NCBI RefSeq assembly: GCF_042427575.1
Contig: NZ_JBHMFD010000002.1
Location: forward strand, 1-64,000
Direction: 5' to 3'
DNA length: 64,000 nucleotides
DNA from: Bergeyella porcorum
Lineage (GTDB): Bacteria > Bacteroidota > Bacteroidia > Flavobacteriales > Weeksellaceae
Both the position numbers and the translations under genes were made by a program. The notes beneath the pieces are model-generated. The model was not told the DNA's origin and searched no databases. It saw nothing but the letters and a program-made list of their open reading frames with translations. This document shows positions 1-8,442 of this stretch, piece by piece. How positions within the stretch are numbered: the stretch's first letter is position 1; each line of letters starts with the position of its first letter.

Positions 1-39
1 GAGTGCTGAGTTTTTTGAAGAAAGAAGAAAGAAAAAAGA

Positions 40-72
40 CCATCAACCGACAACCAACAACTATCAACCATT
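40..72. repeat. Degenerate CAACCAT-type heptamer tract
   Basis: Successive 7-base words of the form CAACCAT, CAACCGA, CAACCAA, CAACTAT run into the 22-bp array. Similar tracts occur at 51713-51745 and, in reverse complement, just upstream of kdsB at 2627-2646. The preceding bases 1-39 (GAGTGCTGAGTTTTTTGAAG followed by an A/G-rich run) match a longer dispersed repeat seen again near 51.6 kb and 60.8 kb. Noncoding. Confidence 0.7.
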
Positions 73-301
73 AAATTAATACCCTTTGACCACTAAGTTA
101 ATACCCCTCGACCACTAAGTTAGTACCCCTTGACCACTAAGTTAATACCCCTCAACCACTAAGTTAATACCCTTTGACCATTAAATCAATACCCTTTGAC
201 CATTAAATTAATACCCCTCAACCACTAAGTTAATACCCCTTGACCATTAAATTAATACCCCTCAACCACTAAGTTAATACCCCCTCGACCATTAATATAC
301 C
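67..301. repeat. 22-bp tandem array, about 10 copies
   Basis: Unit ACCACTAAGTTAATACCCCT plus two variable bases (CG, TG or CA), repeated head to tail from 67. One late copy is 23 bp and the last is partial. Two variants alternate irregularly: ACCACTAAGTTA and ACCATTAAATTA. No unique spacers, so it is not CRISPR. The array stops abruptly at the terminal repeat of the IS remnant. A 22-bp unit is about two helical turns and is not divisible by 3, so coding is unlikely. Confidence 0.9.
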
Positions 302-1051
302 GTTCTCCAAAATTTAGACCACAGTTAAGCGGATTTAAGTTGATAATTGGGTTCAAATTGAATTAAATCTTTTGGTTTTTGATAGTTAATTTCTTGATGT
401 TTTCGGTTGTTGTATCCTGCAATAAAATCCCTAATCCCTTTGTACAGTTCCAAGCCTGATTCCACAGGATTGAGATAAATATAATCATACTTTATCCTCC
501 TGAAAAACCGTTCGATATAGATGTTGTCCGTAGCCCTACCTTTGCCATCTATACTGACTTTTATATCGTGATTTTCCATAAAGTCTATCCAATGGGTAGA
601 GGTATATTGGCTCCCTTGATTAAAGTTTCTGATTAATACACAATAAGTTACATTGTCTATAAAGACTCAATCGATGCTCTTTATCTATCATTTTTTCCCG
701 TTCTTTCATTCCTCTAGCATCCCTAAGTTTTTTTAAGAAATCAATCTCTATCTGCAATTGACCGATTTTTTGATAAAGCTTTTCTTCTTTACCAGCCGAT
801 TGTTCTTTTCTCCTTTCTGATGAGAAAACTTGGTCTGATTGGCTCAAAAACTCTTTTTTCCAGTTCTGGATTTGTTGAGGGTGAACATCGAACGGGCAGC
901 TAATTCTGATAGTATTTCTCTCTCTTTCAGGGCTTCAATAGCAACTTGTGCCTTGAAGGCGGGGCTAAATTTTCTTCTTATTTTTTATTTTTTTACGAGT
1001 TAAGATTAATACTTTTTTTTAACTTAACCCGTGGTCTGATTGTTGGGGAAC
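302..1051 (-). mobile_element. IS3-family insertion sequence remnant
   Basis: The element is bounded by imperfect terminal inverted repeats of about 28 bp: 302-329 on the plus strand reads GTTCTCCAA...AGACCACAGTTAAG, and 1023-1051 on the minus strand reads GTTCCCCAA...AGACCACGGGTTAAG. Between them are pieces of orfA (HTH and coiled coil) and the C-terminal part of orfB (DDE integrase). At about 750 bp it is well short of a usual IS3-type element (1.2-1.5 kb). It cannot transpose on its own. No convincing target duplication was found. Confidence 0.85.
325..985 (-). pseudogene. IS3-family transposase, frameshifted and internally deleted
   Basis: On the minus strand, about 985-895 encodes an OrfA-like HTH start (KIRRKFSPAFKAQVAIEAL). 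A one-base loss near 889-892 shifts the frame. The next frame carries VHPQQIQNWKKEFLSQ and the coiled coil (847-about 690), then the first residues of OrfB (REKMIDKEHRLSLYRQC). At about 620-640 the sequence jumps, out of frame, to the OrfB C-terminus (QGSQYTSTHWIDFM...GRATDNIYIERFFRRIKYDY), which runs to the stop at 325. About 150-200 residues of OrfB, including the first catalytic Asp, are missing, and the Asp expected before QGSQYTS reads Asn. OrfA also has no intact start. Confidence 0.85.
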
Positions 1052-1087
1052 ATTATAGTTTTCAAAAAGTCAAGATAGACTCATAAT

Positions 1088-1753
1088 CTAAAACTTAAAT
1101 GTTCCTTCTGGAAAGGCACGGTTGATTTCTATTTTATTGAGTAGCATCACATAGTCGCCATCCTTCTTGGCACTAGCACTTTCTATTCTGAAAGGGAATA
1201 GCAATGCCCCTACTTTCTTATAATCTGAATAAAGCAGCACCTCGTCTTTCTTCTCTTCTTTGAGGAGCATATAGGTTTTAGTATCAAAATAATAGATGGT
1301 TTTGTTCACATTTTTAGTGAGCACCACTTTATGACAATAGATGTTTCCCACCTTTTCTTTTCCCTGATATTCAGCAGTGAAGCCTTTATTTTCAAAATCG
1401 ATGAAATCGTTATCAAAACTTTCTGGGATATAATTAGGATACTCTTGCAGTTTATTGGCAGCGTAATTCATCGCATAGCCTTTCTTGCCATCATAGCCCT
1501 CTACCACCGTTTCTTTCTTCCCTACAGTAACCACTGTTTTGGTAAGATTAGGACGGTTTTGATAAATTTTGATGGGATATTCATCATTAATTCCCAGAGT
1601 TACCTTACCCGAAAGCAAAACGGTATTGAGCAGTTTCCAATTGGTCAATCCCCCAGAGAGTTCAATATTTTTCTCTATAATTTCTTTTCCCGTCTGAGCC
1701 ATAATACCTTGAAAGGTCATCCAGCTGAATAGGATTAAAAATATTTTTTTCAT
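1088..1753 (-). CDS. LolA-like periplasmic/outer-membrane lipid-binding protein
   Basis: 221 aa. Residues 1-19 form a Sec signal peptide (MKKIFLILF...GIMA/Q). The rest is mostly beta-strand with the pattern of LolA/LppX-type lipoprotein-sorting folds: an early helix (TGKEIIEKNIELSGG), then repeated strands ending KKVGALLFPFRIES. There is no lipobox Cys, so it should be soluble in the periplasm. Family membership rests on overall pattern, not on a catalytic motif. A -7 promoter element TATCTTTG lies at 1781-1774 on the minus strand, just upstream. It is monocistronic between the IS remnant and kdsB. Confidence 0.7.
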   Translation of the reverse strand: MKKIFLILFSWMTFQGIMAQTGKEIIEKNIELSGGLTNWKLLNTVLLSGKVTLGINDEYPIKIYQNRPNLTKTVVTVGKKETVVEGYDGKKGYAMNYAANKLQEYPNYIPESFDNDFIDFENKGFTAEYQGKEKVGNIYCHKVVLTKNVNKTIYYFDTKTYMLLKEEKKDEVLLYSDYKKVGALLFPFRIESASAKKDGDYVMLLNKIEINRAFPEGTFKF

Positions 1754-1793
1754 TCAATAGATTTAAGAAGGTTCAAAGATAATGAAAAATTAA

Positions 1794-1868
1794 TTTTGAG
1801 TGTTGAGTATTAAGAAGTTTTGAGTGTTGAGTGTTGAGTTTTGAGTTTTGAGTTTTGAGTTTTAAGTT
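1794..1868. repeat. TTGAGTT/GAGTGTT heptamer tract
   Basis: About ten degenerate heptamers (TTGAGTG, TTGAGTA, TTGAGTT) fill most of the gap between the LolA-like gene and the end of kdsB. The same words occur at 1-17, 51600-51705 and, reversed, 60755-60865. They carry stop codons in several frames. Confidence 0.75.
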
Positions 1869-1891
1869 GATTACTAATTTATCATTAATAA

Positions 1892-2626
1892 TTAACCATT
1901 ATCTTTCAAAATGGCATTAGCTTTTTCCAAATCCTCTGGAACATCAATACCCACTCCTACGAAATTGGTTTCAATCATTTTGATTTTCATTCCATTTTCC
2001 AAGTATCGGAGGCATTCTATTTTTTCGGATTGCTCTAATGGCGTCATCTCCAAACGGGAGAATTTCAGCAAAGCCTCTTTCCTGAAGGCATATACCCCAA
2101 TATGTTTATAATACTCTACGGCAAATGTTTTTTCTCTATGAAAAGGCAACACCGAACGGCTGAAATACATTGCAAAGCCTTGCAAATCGGTGATAACTTT
2201 CACATTATTGGGATTTTCAATTTCCTCGGTTTCAGTCAGCTTTATTTTAAGCGAAGCCAAAGAAATTTCCTTTGGTTCATCATCATAAAACACTTGAATA
2301 AGCTGTTTCAATGGCTCTGTTTTAAGGAAAGGTTCATCCCCTTGAACATTGACCACAATATCACAATCTATATCTTGTACTGTCTCTGCAATGCGGTCGC
2401 TCCCCGTTTCGTGCTCGCCCGTCATTACAGCTTTGCCGCCTATATTAGTAATTTCTTGATAGATTTCTGCCGAGTCGGTGGCTACAAAAACTTCCTGAAA
2501 CAGCCCTGTTTCCACTACATTTTGGTAAGTGGTGGCAATAACGGTTTTATTACCCAAGAGTTTCATCAGCTTGCCTGGGAAACGCGATGCTTGGTATCTT
2601 GCGGGGATTACAGCGATTATTTTCAA
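1892..2626 (-). CDS. kdsB: 3-deoxy-manno-octulosonate cytidylyltransferase (CMP-KDO synthetase)
   Basis: Activates KDO with CTP to CMP-KDO for lipopolysaccharide inner core synthesis in the cytosol. Motifs: IPARYQASRFPGK near the start (nucleotide-binding loop), ATDSAEI, TGEHETGSDRIAE, VNVQGDEPF, and GVGIDVPEDLEKA at the C-terminus. The frame is open upstream to a TTG at 2683 and an ATG at 2665. I chose the TTG at 2626 because family members begin at (M)KIIAVIPARY (244 aa here) and because the upstream 19 codons lie in a terminator-like hairpin (2651-2693) and a heptamer tract. If the ATG at 2665 is used, the protein gains 13 atypical residues. Confidence 0.9.
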   Translation of the reverse strand: MKIIAVIPARYQASRFPGKLMKLLGNKTVIATTYQNVVETGLFQEVFVATDSAEIYQEITNIGGKAVMTGEHETGSDRIAETVQDIDCDIVVNVQGDEPFLKTEPLKQLIQVFYDDEPKEISLASLKIKLTETEEIENPNNVKVITDLQGFAMYFSRSVLPFHREKTFAVEYYKHIGVYAFRKEALLKFSRLEMTPLEQSEKIECLRYLENGMKIKMIETNFVGVGIDVPEDLEKANAILKDNG

Positions 2627-2650
2627 TGGTTGATGGTTGTTGGTTAGAAT

Positions 2651-2693
2651 AGAAAGGCAATTCATCTGAGGAATCAGAAGCAATTGCCTTTCT
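2651..2693 (-). terminator. Hairpin after the aminotransferase gene
   Basis: Perfect 12-bp arms AGAAAGGCAATT (2651-2662) and AATTGCCTTTCT (2682-2693), starting 9 bases past the aminotransferase stop. The following T-run is weak. It argues against translation of kdsB from the TTG at 2683, which sits in the stem. Confidence 0.65.
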
Positions 2694-2701
2694 GATTTTT
2701 A

Positions 2702-3955
2702 TTATTTAAGTTTTAGAAGTGCTGCTTCTAATTTTGGTAGCATTGTTTGGATTTCTTCGACACTTACGCCACCTGCAGATGCTCTGAACCAAGGCATCGT
2801 ACGGCTATTCCCAAAAGCGGAAAACGGTACTAAAGCAACGCCCGCCTCTGCAATGAGGTAAAATACCAAATCTGAAGTGTTTTCTATTTTACCGCCATCG
2901 GGCTTAGTGGCTCCTATATAATCTAGCTGAATGGTGAGATACATAGCTCCCATTGGCTGTATGCTATCTACGGTAAGACCTTGAGCTTTCATAGATTGTA
3001 CACCTTCGTGAAGCACATTAAGGCTATGCGCTATTTTTCCTTTGAAATCTGTAACGAATGTATCAACAGTATCTGTTTTTTGCAAAAATTCTGCTACGGC
3101 TTCTTGCTCTGGTTTTGGAGCCCAAGCTCCTATGTGGGTAAGCAAAGCTTTCATCTTGTCTATCACTTCCGTAGGACCAAATGCCCAACCTACACGCACC
3201 CCCGTAGCGGCGAAACATTTGGAAGTTCCATCGATAAAAATGGTATAGGCTTTCATCTCTGGAAATAAGGAAACAGGATTGAAATGCTCAGCTCCGAAGG
3301 TTAGCATTGCATAGATTTGGTCATACATCAGATACAGAGGCTTTTCGTCTTCGCTTCGTTTAGCATTTTCTTCTAATACCAATTGGCAGATTTCTGCTAA
3401 TTGCTCCTTGGTGAACATTGTCCCCGTAGGATTAAGAGGTGAGCATAATGCTAGTAGCGTAGCACCTTCCAAATGCGGTCTTAGTTCCTCTGCGGTAGGT
3501 AAGAAATTATTTTCTGCAGTGGTTTCTACCTCCACTTTATTGGCGTGGGTAAGGTAAGAATAGTGGTTGTTATTCCAAGAAGGAACGGGATATACCACCT
3601 TATCGCCTTCATCTACAATGGTTTTGAATGTAGCGTATATCAAAGGACGAGAGCCGCCTGATATCAAAATATCATTAGGGGAATAATCTAGATTCCAGCG
3701 TTGTTTCAAATCTTCTGATACCGATTTTCTTAAACTAAGGACACCATTAGCGGGTGGATAATTGGTAAGATTATTCTGATAAGCTTTCTGAATACCTTCC
3801 TTTAACAGAGCAGGAATAGGATACAGATTGGAGTTTAAATCTCCTATGGTAAGATTGGCAATTTCAGTGCCTTTGGCTTTCATATCATTCACTTCGTTTC
3901 CTATTTTCACAATTTCGGAACCGATAAGATGGGCTGCAAGTTTTGATACTTTCAT
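2702..3955 (-). CDS. PLP-dependent aminotransferase, class I/II
   Basis: 417 aa, fold-type I aminotransferase of the aspartate/aromatic aminotransferase group. Visible motifs: ISGGSRPLIYA (cofactor phosphate loop, about 98-108), SPLNPTGT (172-179), YDQIY (211-215), and the Schiff-base lysine K246 in DGTSKCFAATGVRVGWAFGP. Transfers amino groups between an amino acid and 2-oxoglutarate; the amino donor cannot be told from sequence. Full length, with an ATG start. A hairpin follows the stop and kdsB lies downstream. Confidence 0.85.
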   Translation of the reverse strand: MKVSKLAAHLIGSEIVKIGNEVNDMKAKGTEIANLTIGDLNSNLYPIPALLKEGIQKAYQNNLTNYPPANGVLSLRKSVSEDLKQRWNLDYSPNDILISGGSRPLIYATFKTIVDEGDKVVYPVPSWNNNHYSYLTHANKVEVETTAENNFLPTAEELRPHLEGATLLALCSPLNPTGTMFTKEQLAEICQLVLEENAKRSEDEKPLYLMYDQIYAMLTFGAEHFNPVSLFPEMKAYTIFIDGTSKCFAATGVRVGWAFGPTEVIDKMKALLTHIGAWAPKPEQEAVAEFLQKTDTVDTFVTDFKGKIAHSLNVLHEGVQSMKAQGLTVDSIQPMGAMYLTIQLDYIGATKPDGGKIENTSDLVFYLIAEAGVALVPFSAFGNSRTMPWFRASAGGVSVEEIQTMLPKLEAALLKLK

Positions 3956-4057
3956 TGTTTTTTATTGTGATTTTATATTTAACAATTTCAATTTATAAAA
4001 CGAAACCGATTTAGGTTTTATTTTTCTTTTTAATTAACTTTTATAGAGTAGAGTAAA

Positions 4058-4360
4058 CTAATCAAGTCTCTTTATTTTATTACTTATTCTTTTGTTATGA
4101 TTATCCGCTGCTATCATCCCCCAAATAATACAGATAGGCCAAGTAATGAATACCCCAAAGCCGAATGTTACTAAACCGATAACTACAGATGCAATCAGCA
4201 TAATAATTCCGCCTACTACCGTAGAATAGAGCATCCCAAACGGCCCGAAAAAGAAGGTTAACAAAAATGCTACACCAATACTTTTTCTGCTCTCAATAAT
4301 GATAATTTTTTGAGTATCCATATTTTTTACGCCTTGATTTTCTTGTGAATTTGTTTCCAT
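4058..4360 (-). CDS. Small membrane protein, two TM segments
   Basis: 100 aa, no assigned function. Two hydrophobic segments (about 28-52 and 55-80) separated by Gly-rich turns (FFFGPFGMLYSTVVGG and GFGVFITWPI), ending in a basic tail (NHNKRISNKIKRLD). The pattern recalls TM2-type small inner-membrane proteins, but the diagnostic motif is not clear. The start could also be the Met at residue 15 (MDTQK). It is isolated between the aminotransferase and pgcA. Confidence 0.6.
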   Translation of the reverse strand: METNSQENQGVKNMDTQKIIIIESRKSIGVAFLLTFFFGPFGMLYSTVVGGIIMLIASVVIGLVTFGFGVFITWPICIIWGMIAADNHNKRISNKIKRLD

Positions 4361-4386
4361 AGAGCTAATAGTTTAAAATATTCATA

Positions 4387-4423
4387 CCAAACCCTCCCAG
4401 AAGTTGATTCCGAAAGGGTTTGG
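4387..4423 (-). terminator. Hairpin after phosphoglucomutase gene
   Basis: Arms CCAAACCCT (4387-4395) and AGGGTTTGG (4415-4423), 9 bp perfect, starting about 18 bases past the stop at 4441. There is no strong T-run. Confidence 0.5.
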
Positions 4424-4440
4424 GGTTAGTTTTCAATAGG

Positions 4441-6159
4441 TTAAAGATTAAGATCTGCTTTTACTTTCTCTATTTTATCGGATAAGATTGGCAATTGCGT
4501 TTTGAAATCTTCCTCCGAAGCGATAGGAGCCTTCACAGAAACATAAAACTTGATTTTCGGTTCTGTGCCTGATGGTCTTACGCAAACTTTTGTACCGTCT
4601 TCTGTATAGTAAATCAACACATTAGATTTTGGAATATCATCCATCACCTTGGTTTCATTTTTAGAAACCACTTGGCAAGTTTGCTCTTTGAAATCTTTAA
4701 TCTCTTCTACCAAAGAACCTGCGATGGATTTTGGTGGATTTTCGCGGAAGTTTTTCATCATCTCCTGAATCAGTTCTGCACCTTCTCTACCCTTTTTCAC
4801 CACATTGATTAGGCCTTCATAGTACATTCCCGTTTCTTTGTAAATGTCTATAAGGTATTGGTACATTGTTTTTCCATTGGCTTTGCACCAAGCAGCAATT
4901 TCACACGCTAGGAGAATAGAACCACAAGAGTCTTTATCCCTCACAAAATCTCCCGTCATAAATCCGAACGACTCCTCACCACCACAGATGAATTTCTCTT
5001 GCCCTTCTACATCGCGAATCATCTTGCCAATCCACTTAAAGCCTGTGAGCCCCACTTTGCAATCTACGCCAAATTTCTCCGCAATATCAAAGAAAATATC
5101 TGATGTTACAATGGTAGAACCGATAAACTCCTTGCCCGTAATTTTACCCAATTGCTTCCATTGGTCTAAAATATAATAGGTAAGAATTGTATTGGTTTGG
5201 TTTCCGTTGAGAAGTTGCATTTCGCCCTCCAAGTTTCTCACCGCAATACCCAATCGGTCGCCATCTGGGTCGGTGCCTATCACAATATCCGCATTGGTAA
5301 TTCTTGCTAAATCCATCGCCATAGACAGAGCAGCGGGTTCCTCTGGATTAGGAGATTCTACGGTAGGGAAATTTCCACTTGGTATCATCTGTTCTTTCAC
5401 CAAATCCACTCTAGTGAAACCTGCTTTTGCCAACGCCTTTGGGATGGTAGTATAAGTCGTTCCGTGGATGGAGGTGAACACAATGTTTAGCTGGTCATAT
5501 CCTTTTTTATCTTTATGATAAAGAGAGTTTTCCATACAAGCGTTGATATACACATCGTCTTGCTCCTCTCCTATCCATTCTATTAAATCATCATTTCCAT
5601 CAAATTTAATGGCATCAAAAGCAGTAGCATAAACCTCTTTGATGATGTTTTCATCATTAGGTGGCACTACCTGAGCACCATCATTCCAATAAACTTTATA
5701 GCCGTTGTATTCTGGTGGGTTGTGAGATGCTGTAAGCACAATTCCCGCATTGCATTTTTTCTCTCTTACGGTGAAAGACAATTCTGGTGTAGGTCTATGC
5801 TCTTTGAATAAAAGCACTTTGATACCATTGGCTGTAAGCACATCGGCAACAATTTTTCCAAATGCCTTGGAGTTGTTTCTCACATCATAAGCAATGGCAA
5901 CTTTGATTTCTTCATTAGGGAAGCTTTGGTGTAGATAATTCGCCAAACCTTGCGTCGCCTGTCCTAAGGTGTATTTGTTCAGCCGATTGGTACCCACGCC
6001 CATAATGCCACGCATACCACCCGTACCAAATTCTAGCTCTCTATAAAAGGCATCTTCCAACTCTGAAGATTGGCTATCGATTAACGCCTGAACGGCATTT
6101 CTAGTTTCTTCATCAAAAGTTTCTGTAAGCCAAAGTTTTGCTTTATCTACTGTTGTCAT
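4441..6159 (-). CDS. pgcA: Phosphoglucomutase/phosphomannomutase family
   Basis: 572 aa alpha-D-phosphohexomutase that interconverts glucose-1-P and glucose-6-P (and possibly the mannose phosphates) for sugar-nucleotide and glycogen metabolism in the cytosol. Motifs: phosphoserine loop TASHNPPEYNGYK (143-155, Ser145), Mg-binding GTDPDGDR (295-302), sugar-binding GGEESFGF (393-400), and the phosphate-binding RPSGTEPKIKFY near the C-terminus. Length matches the long PgcA-type subfamily. The symbol is assigned by subfamily. Substrate preference is not decided by sequence. Confidence 0.9.
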   Translation of the reverse strand: MTTVDKAKLWLTETFDEETRNAVQALIDSQSSELEDAFYRELEFGTGGMRGIMGVGTNRLNKYTLGQATQGLANYLHQSFPNEEIKVAIAYDVRNNSKAFGKIVADVLTANGIKVLLFKEHRPTPELSFTVREKKCNAGIVLTASHNPPEYNGYKVYWNDGAQVVPPNDENIIKEVYATAFDAIKFDGNDDLIEWIGEEQDDVYINACMENSLYHKDKKGYDQLNIVFTSIHGTTYTTIPKALAKAGFTRVDLVKEQMIPSGNFPTVESPNPEEPAALSMAMDLARITNADIVIGTDPDGDRLGIAVRNLEGEMQLLNGNQTNTILTYYILDQWKQLGKITGKEFIGSTIVTSDIFFDIAEKFGVDCKVGLTGFKWIGKMIRDVEGQEKFICGGEESFGFMTGDFVRDKDSCGSILLACEIAAWCKANGKTMYQYLIDIYKETGMYYEGLINVVKKGREGAELIQEMMKNFRENPPKSIAGSLVEEIKDFKEQTCQVVSKNETKVMDDIPKSNVLIYYTEDGTKVCVRPSGTEPKIKFYVSVKAPIASEEDFKTQLPILSDKIEKVKADLNL

Positions 6160-6192
6160 TTTGATTTATTTTTTGGTTATACTATATTAATA

Positions 6193-6900
6193 TTACAATT
6201 TTTGCTGTTTTATACTCGCTGTTTTATCTGCTTTAAAAACCTTAACGGGTTCGCTGTAAAACACCAGTTTTGAGGTATTTCTAATGTTTCCCTTCAGGGT
6301 ATCTTTCACATTGACCTCAGTATAATTGCCATTTTTCGCTTCCAAATCGAGGGTGGATATTTGCCAATAAGGTGCAATAATATTAGCGGTATCTGCAATC
6401 TTGATGGTTGCATTTTGCGTTTCCCCAATAAAATTAGCCCTAGAAAGGTCTTTCATCTCTACCGTTGCCATTTTGGAACGAATTGACCCTATAAATTTAG
6501 CATTATTTTTTAAATCTACACGCACATTTTCTCCTTTTATTTCCCCCGATACATTAAATTCTACATCATCTCCTGCGGTGATGCTTTGCAAAGGCGTTTT
6601 GGAGTAAATGACAAGATTGTAGAAGTCAATAGCTTCCGTTTCTCGTTTTTCGCTAATCATCAAGGTATTGTTTTTCACCTCTATTTTTAGGTTATCCGCA
6701 ATGTTTTGATAGCTTTCTATATTAACGAAGTTTTGCCCACTCGATACAAAAAACACCTTATATTTCCCTGAAAGTTGCACATTTTGAAATGCTTCCACGG
6801 GATAATCTTTTGATACAATATCGCCTTTGGGTTCTATTTTTCCGCAGGATATTGTAATGCTTAAAATTGAAATGGCACAGATATGCTTAATGGCTTTCAT
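6193..6900 (-). CDS. Head-GIN domain (DUF2807) lipoprotein
   Basis: 235 aa. N-terminal lipoprotein signal with lipobox ISC at about residue 19, then a repetitive beta-helix-like region (VQLSGKYKVFFVSS, SITAGDDVEFNVSGE, RVDLKNNAKFIG, VEMKDLSRANFIGE), the pattern of the putative auto-transporter adhesin head-GIN family (DUF2807). Likely anchored in the envelope; exact role unknown. Its first codons overlap the end of the upstream gene by 14 bases, so the two are probably cotranscribed and translationally coupled. Confidence 0.75.
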   Translation of the reverse strand: MKAIKHICAISILSITISCGKIEPKGDIVSKDYPVEAFQNVQLSGKYKVFFVSSGQNFVNIESYQNIADNLKIEVKNNTLMISEKRETEAIDFYNLVIYSKTPLQSITAGDDVEFNVSGEIKGENVRVDLKNNAKFIGSIRSKMATVEMKDLSRANFIGETQNATIKIADTANIIAPYWQISTLDLEAKNGNYTEVNVKDTLKGNIRNTSKLVFYSEPVKVFKADKTASIKQQKL

Positions 6901-7300
6901 CTTGAATGGTTTTAAAAAATCGTCTTAAATCGTGAGCGTCTTTTGAAGTAAAGACTCCTAATTTTCTTTTTTTATCTTGATACAAAATAGAGATTGCCAC
7001 ATTCTCTAATAGCTTTCTCTCCTTAAAATTCACTTTCTTAATTTCGGATAATCTAATTTCATTATTGGTATCAGCTGTCAGTTCAGCAATGATGATATAC
7101 AACCATAACGCTAAAATTAAATAATAAAAAATCCCAAAACCGCTCAACTGAAAATCTTGATTATACAGATTTGTAATAGAAAATATTATCCCAAAAAATC
7201 CTAATATAATATTAACTACTTTATAAAATAGGCTTTCGCTTATCCGAAGATAAGTTCCATCATTAGTTAAAGTTATTCTATTATTTTTAAAGGTTTTCAT
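6887..7300 (-). CDS. Uncharacterised membrane protein
   Basis: 137 aa. Two adjacent TM segments (about 28-47 and 53-73: VVNIILGFFGIIFSI and FGIFYYLILALWLYIIIA) flanked by beta-rich soluble parts, resembling bacterial PH-like membrane proteins in layout. No recognised family. Overlaps the downstream head-GIN lipoprotein by 14 bases, which suggests a shared envelope role. Confidence 0.6.
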   Translation of the reverse strand: MKTFKNNRITLTNDGTYLRISESLFYKVVNIILGFFGIIFSITNLYNQDFQLSGFGIFYYLILALWLYIIIAELTADTNNEIRLSEIKKVNFKERKLLENVAISILYQDKKRKLGVFTSKDAHDLRRFFKTIQDESH

Positions 7301-7385
7301 TGATATTTATTCTGTTGAATATCTTTTTAATTATCTTCAAATTGTGAAATCTTATGCTTTTACATTGTTAATCAATGATATAAAA

Positions 7386-8345
7386 CTAAATCTCTTCTTC
7401 GATGTAATAATTTCTATGCTCCCTATTGGTACGAATAATCATCTCTCCCAAGAAACCTCCTATGAATAATAAAGTTCCTAAAATCATCATCGTTAGAGCG
7501 ATGAAAAACCAAGGATTCTCTGCAATCAAGTTACCATAAATTCCTCTAGAAATGTCGATGAGTTTGGATACGCCCAACCATAATGCCGATAGAAATCCTA
7601 CGAGGAACATCAGCGTTCCTGCTGCTCCAAAAAAGTGCATTGGGCGACCACCGAAACGACTGACAAACCATAGGGTAATCAAATCTAAAAATCCGCGAAT
7701 AAAACGCTCCGTGCCAAATTTGGAAGTTCCATAAGGACGCGCTTGATGCTGAACGGGCTTTTCGGTGATTCTTCTAAACCCAGCATTGGCTGCCAAAACA
7801 GGAATATAACGGTGCATATCACCATAGACTTCTATAGATTTTACCACCTGCTTTCTGTAGGCTTTAAGACCGCAATTGAAATCGTGAAGCGATACGCCAG
7901 ACACTTTTCTTGCCGCTGCATTGAAGAGTTTAGAGGGCAAGTTTTTAGTCATCACATTATCATATCGTTTTTTCTTCCACCCCGATACAATATCGTACTG
8001 CTCCTCTACCACCATTTTATACAGCTCTGGAATTTCCTCTGGAAAATCTTGCAAATCGGCATCCATCGTAATCACTACATCTCCATTTACCCGTGCAAAG
8101 GCAGCGTGAAGTGCCTGTGATTTCCCATAATTTCTAGAAAATTTAATCCCGTGAATATTAGGATTTTGATTTTTCAAAAACTCTATAATGCTCCAAGACG
8201 CATCTGTACTACCATCGTCCACAAACCAAACCTCATAAGATAGCTGGTGACTTTCGCAGACATTGTGAATCCTAGTATATAACTCTTCTAGGGAAGCTTC
8301 CTCATTAAGAAGCGGGATGATGATGGATAAATCTATTGTTTTCAA
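7386..8345 (-). CDS. Family 2 glycosyltransferase (DPM1/GtrB-like)
   Basis: 319 aa. GT-A domain with VDDGSTD (42-48), MDADLQD (94-100, DxD-type metal site) and QARPYGTSKF near residue 200, followed by two TM segments (about 230-260 and 275-300). This layout is typical of polyprenyl-phosphate hexose synthases (GtrB/ArnC/DPM1), which load a sugar from a nucleotide donor onto undecaprenyl phosphate at the inner membrane. The start codon is TTG (8345); upstream in-frame stops exclude an earlier ATG. Followed on the chromosome by DUF4199, a common flavobacterial pairing. Confidence 0.85.
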   Translation of the reverse strand: MKTIDLSIIIPLLNEEASLEELYTRIHNVCESHQLSYEVWFVDDGSTDASWSIIEFLKNQNPNIHGIKFSRNYGKSQALHAAFARVNGDVVITMDADLQDFPEEIPELYKMVVEEQYDIVSGWKKKRYDNVMTKNLPSKLFNAAARKVSGVSLHDFNCGLKAYRKQVVKSIEVYGDMHRYIPVLAANAGFRRITEKPVQHQARPYGTSKFGTERFIRGFLDLITLWFVSRFGGRPMHFFGAAGTLMFLVGFLSALWLGVSKLIDISRGIYGNLIAENPWFFIALTMMILGTLLFIGGFLGEMIIRTNREHRNYYIEEEI

Positions 8346-8442
8346 TCCTTTTATTTTATAATTAATTAATTTTCAATGTTATAAAAAATCATCAAAAACT
8401 AAATATTTGACATCTGTTTCAAATCCAAAAATACAAATAAAA

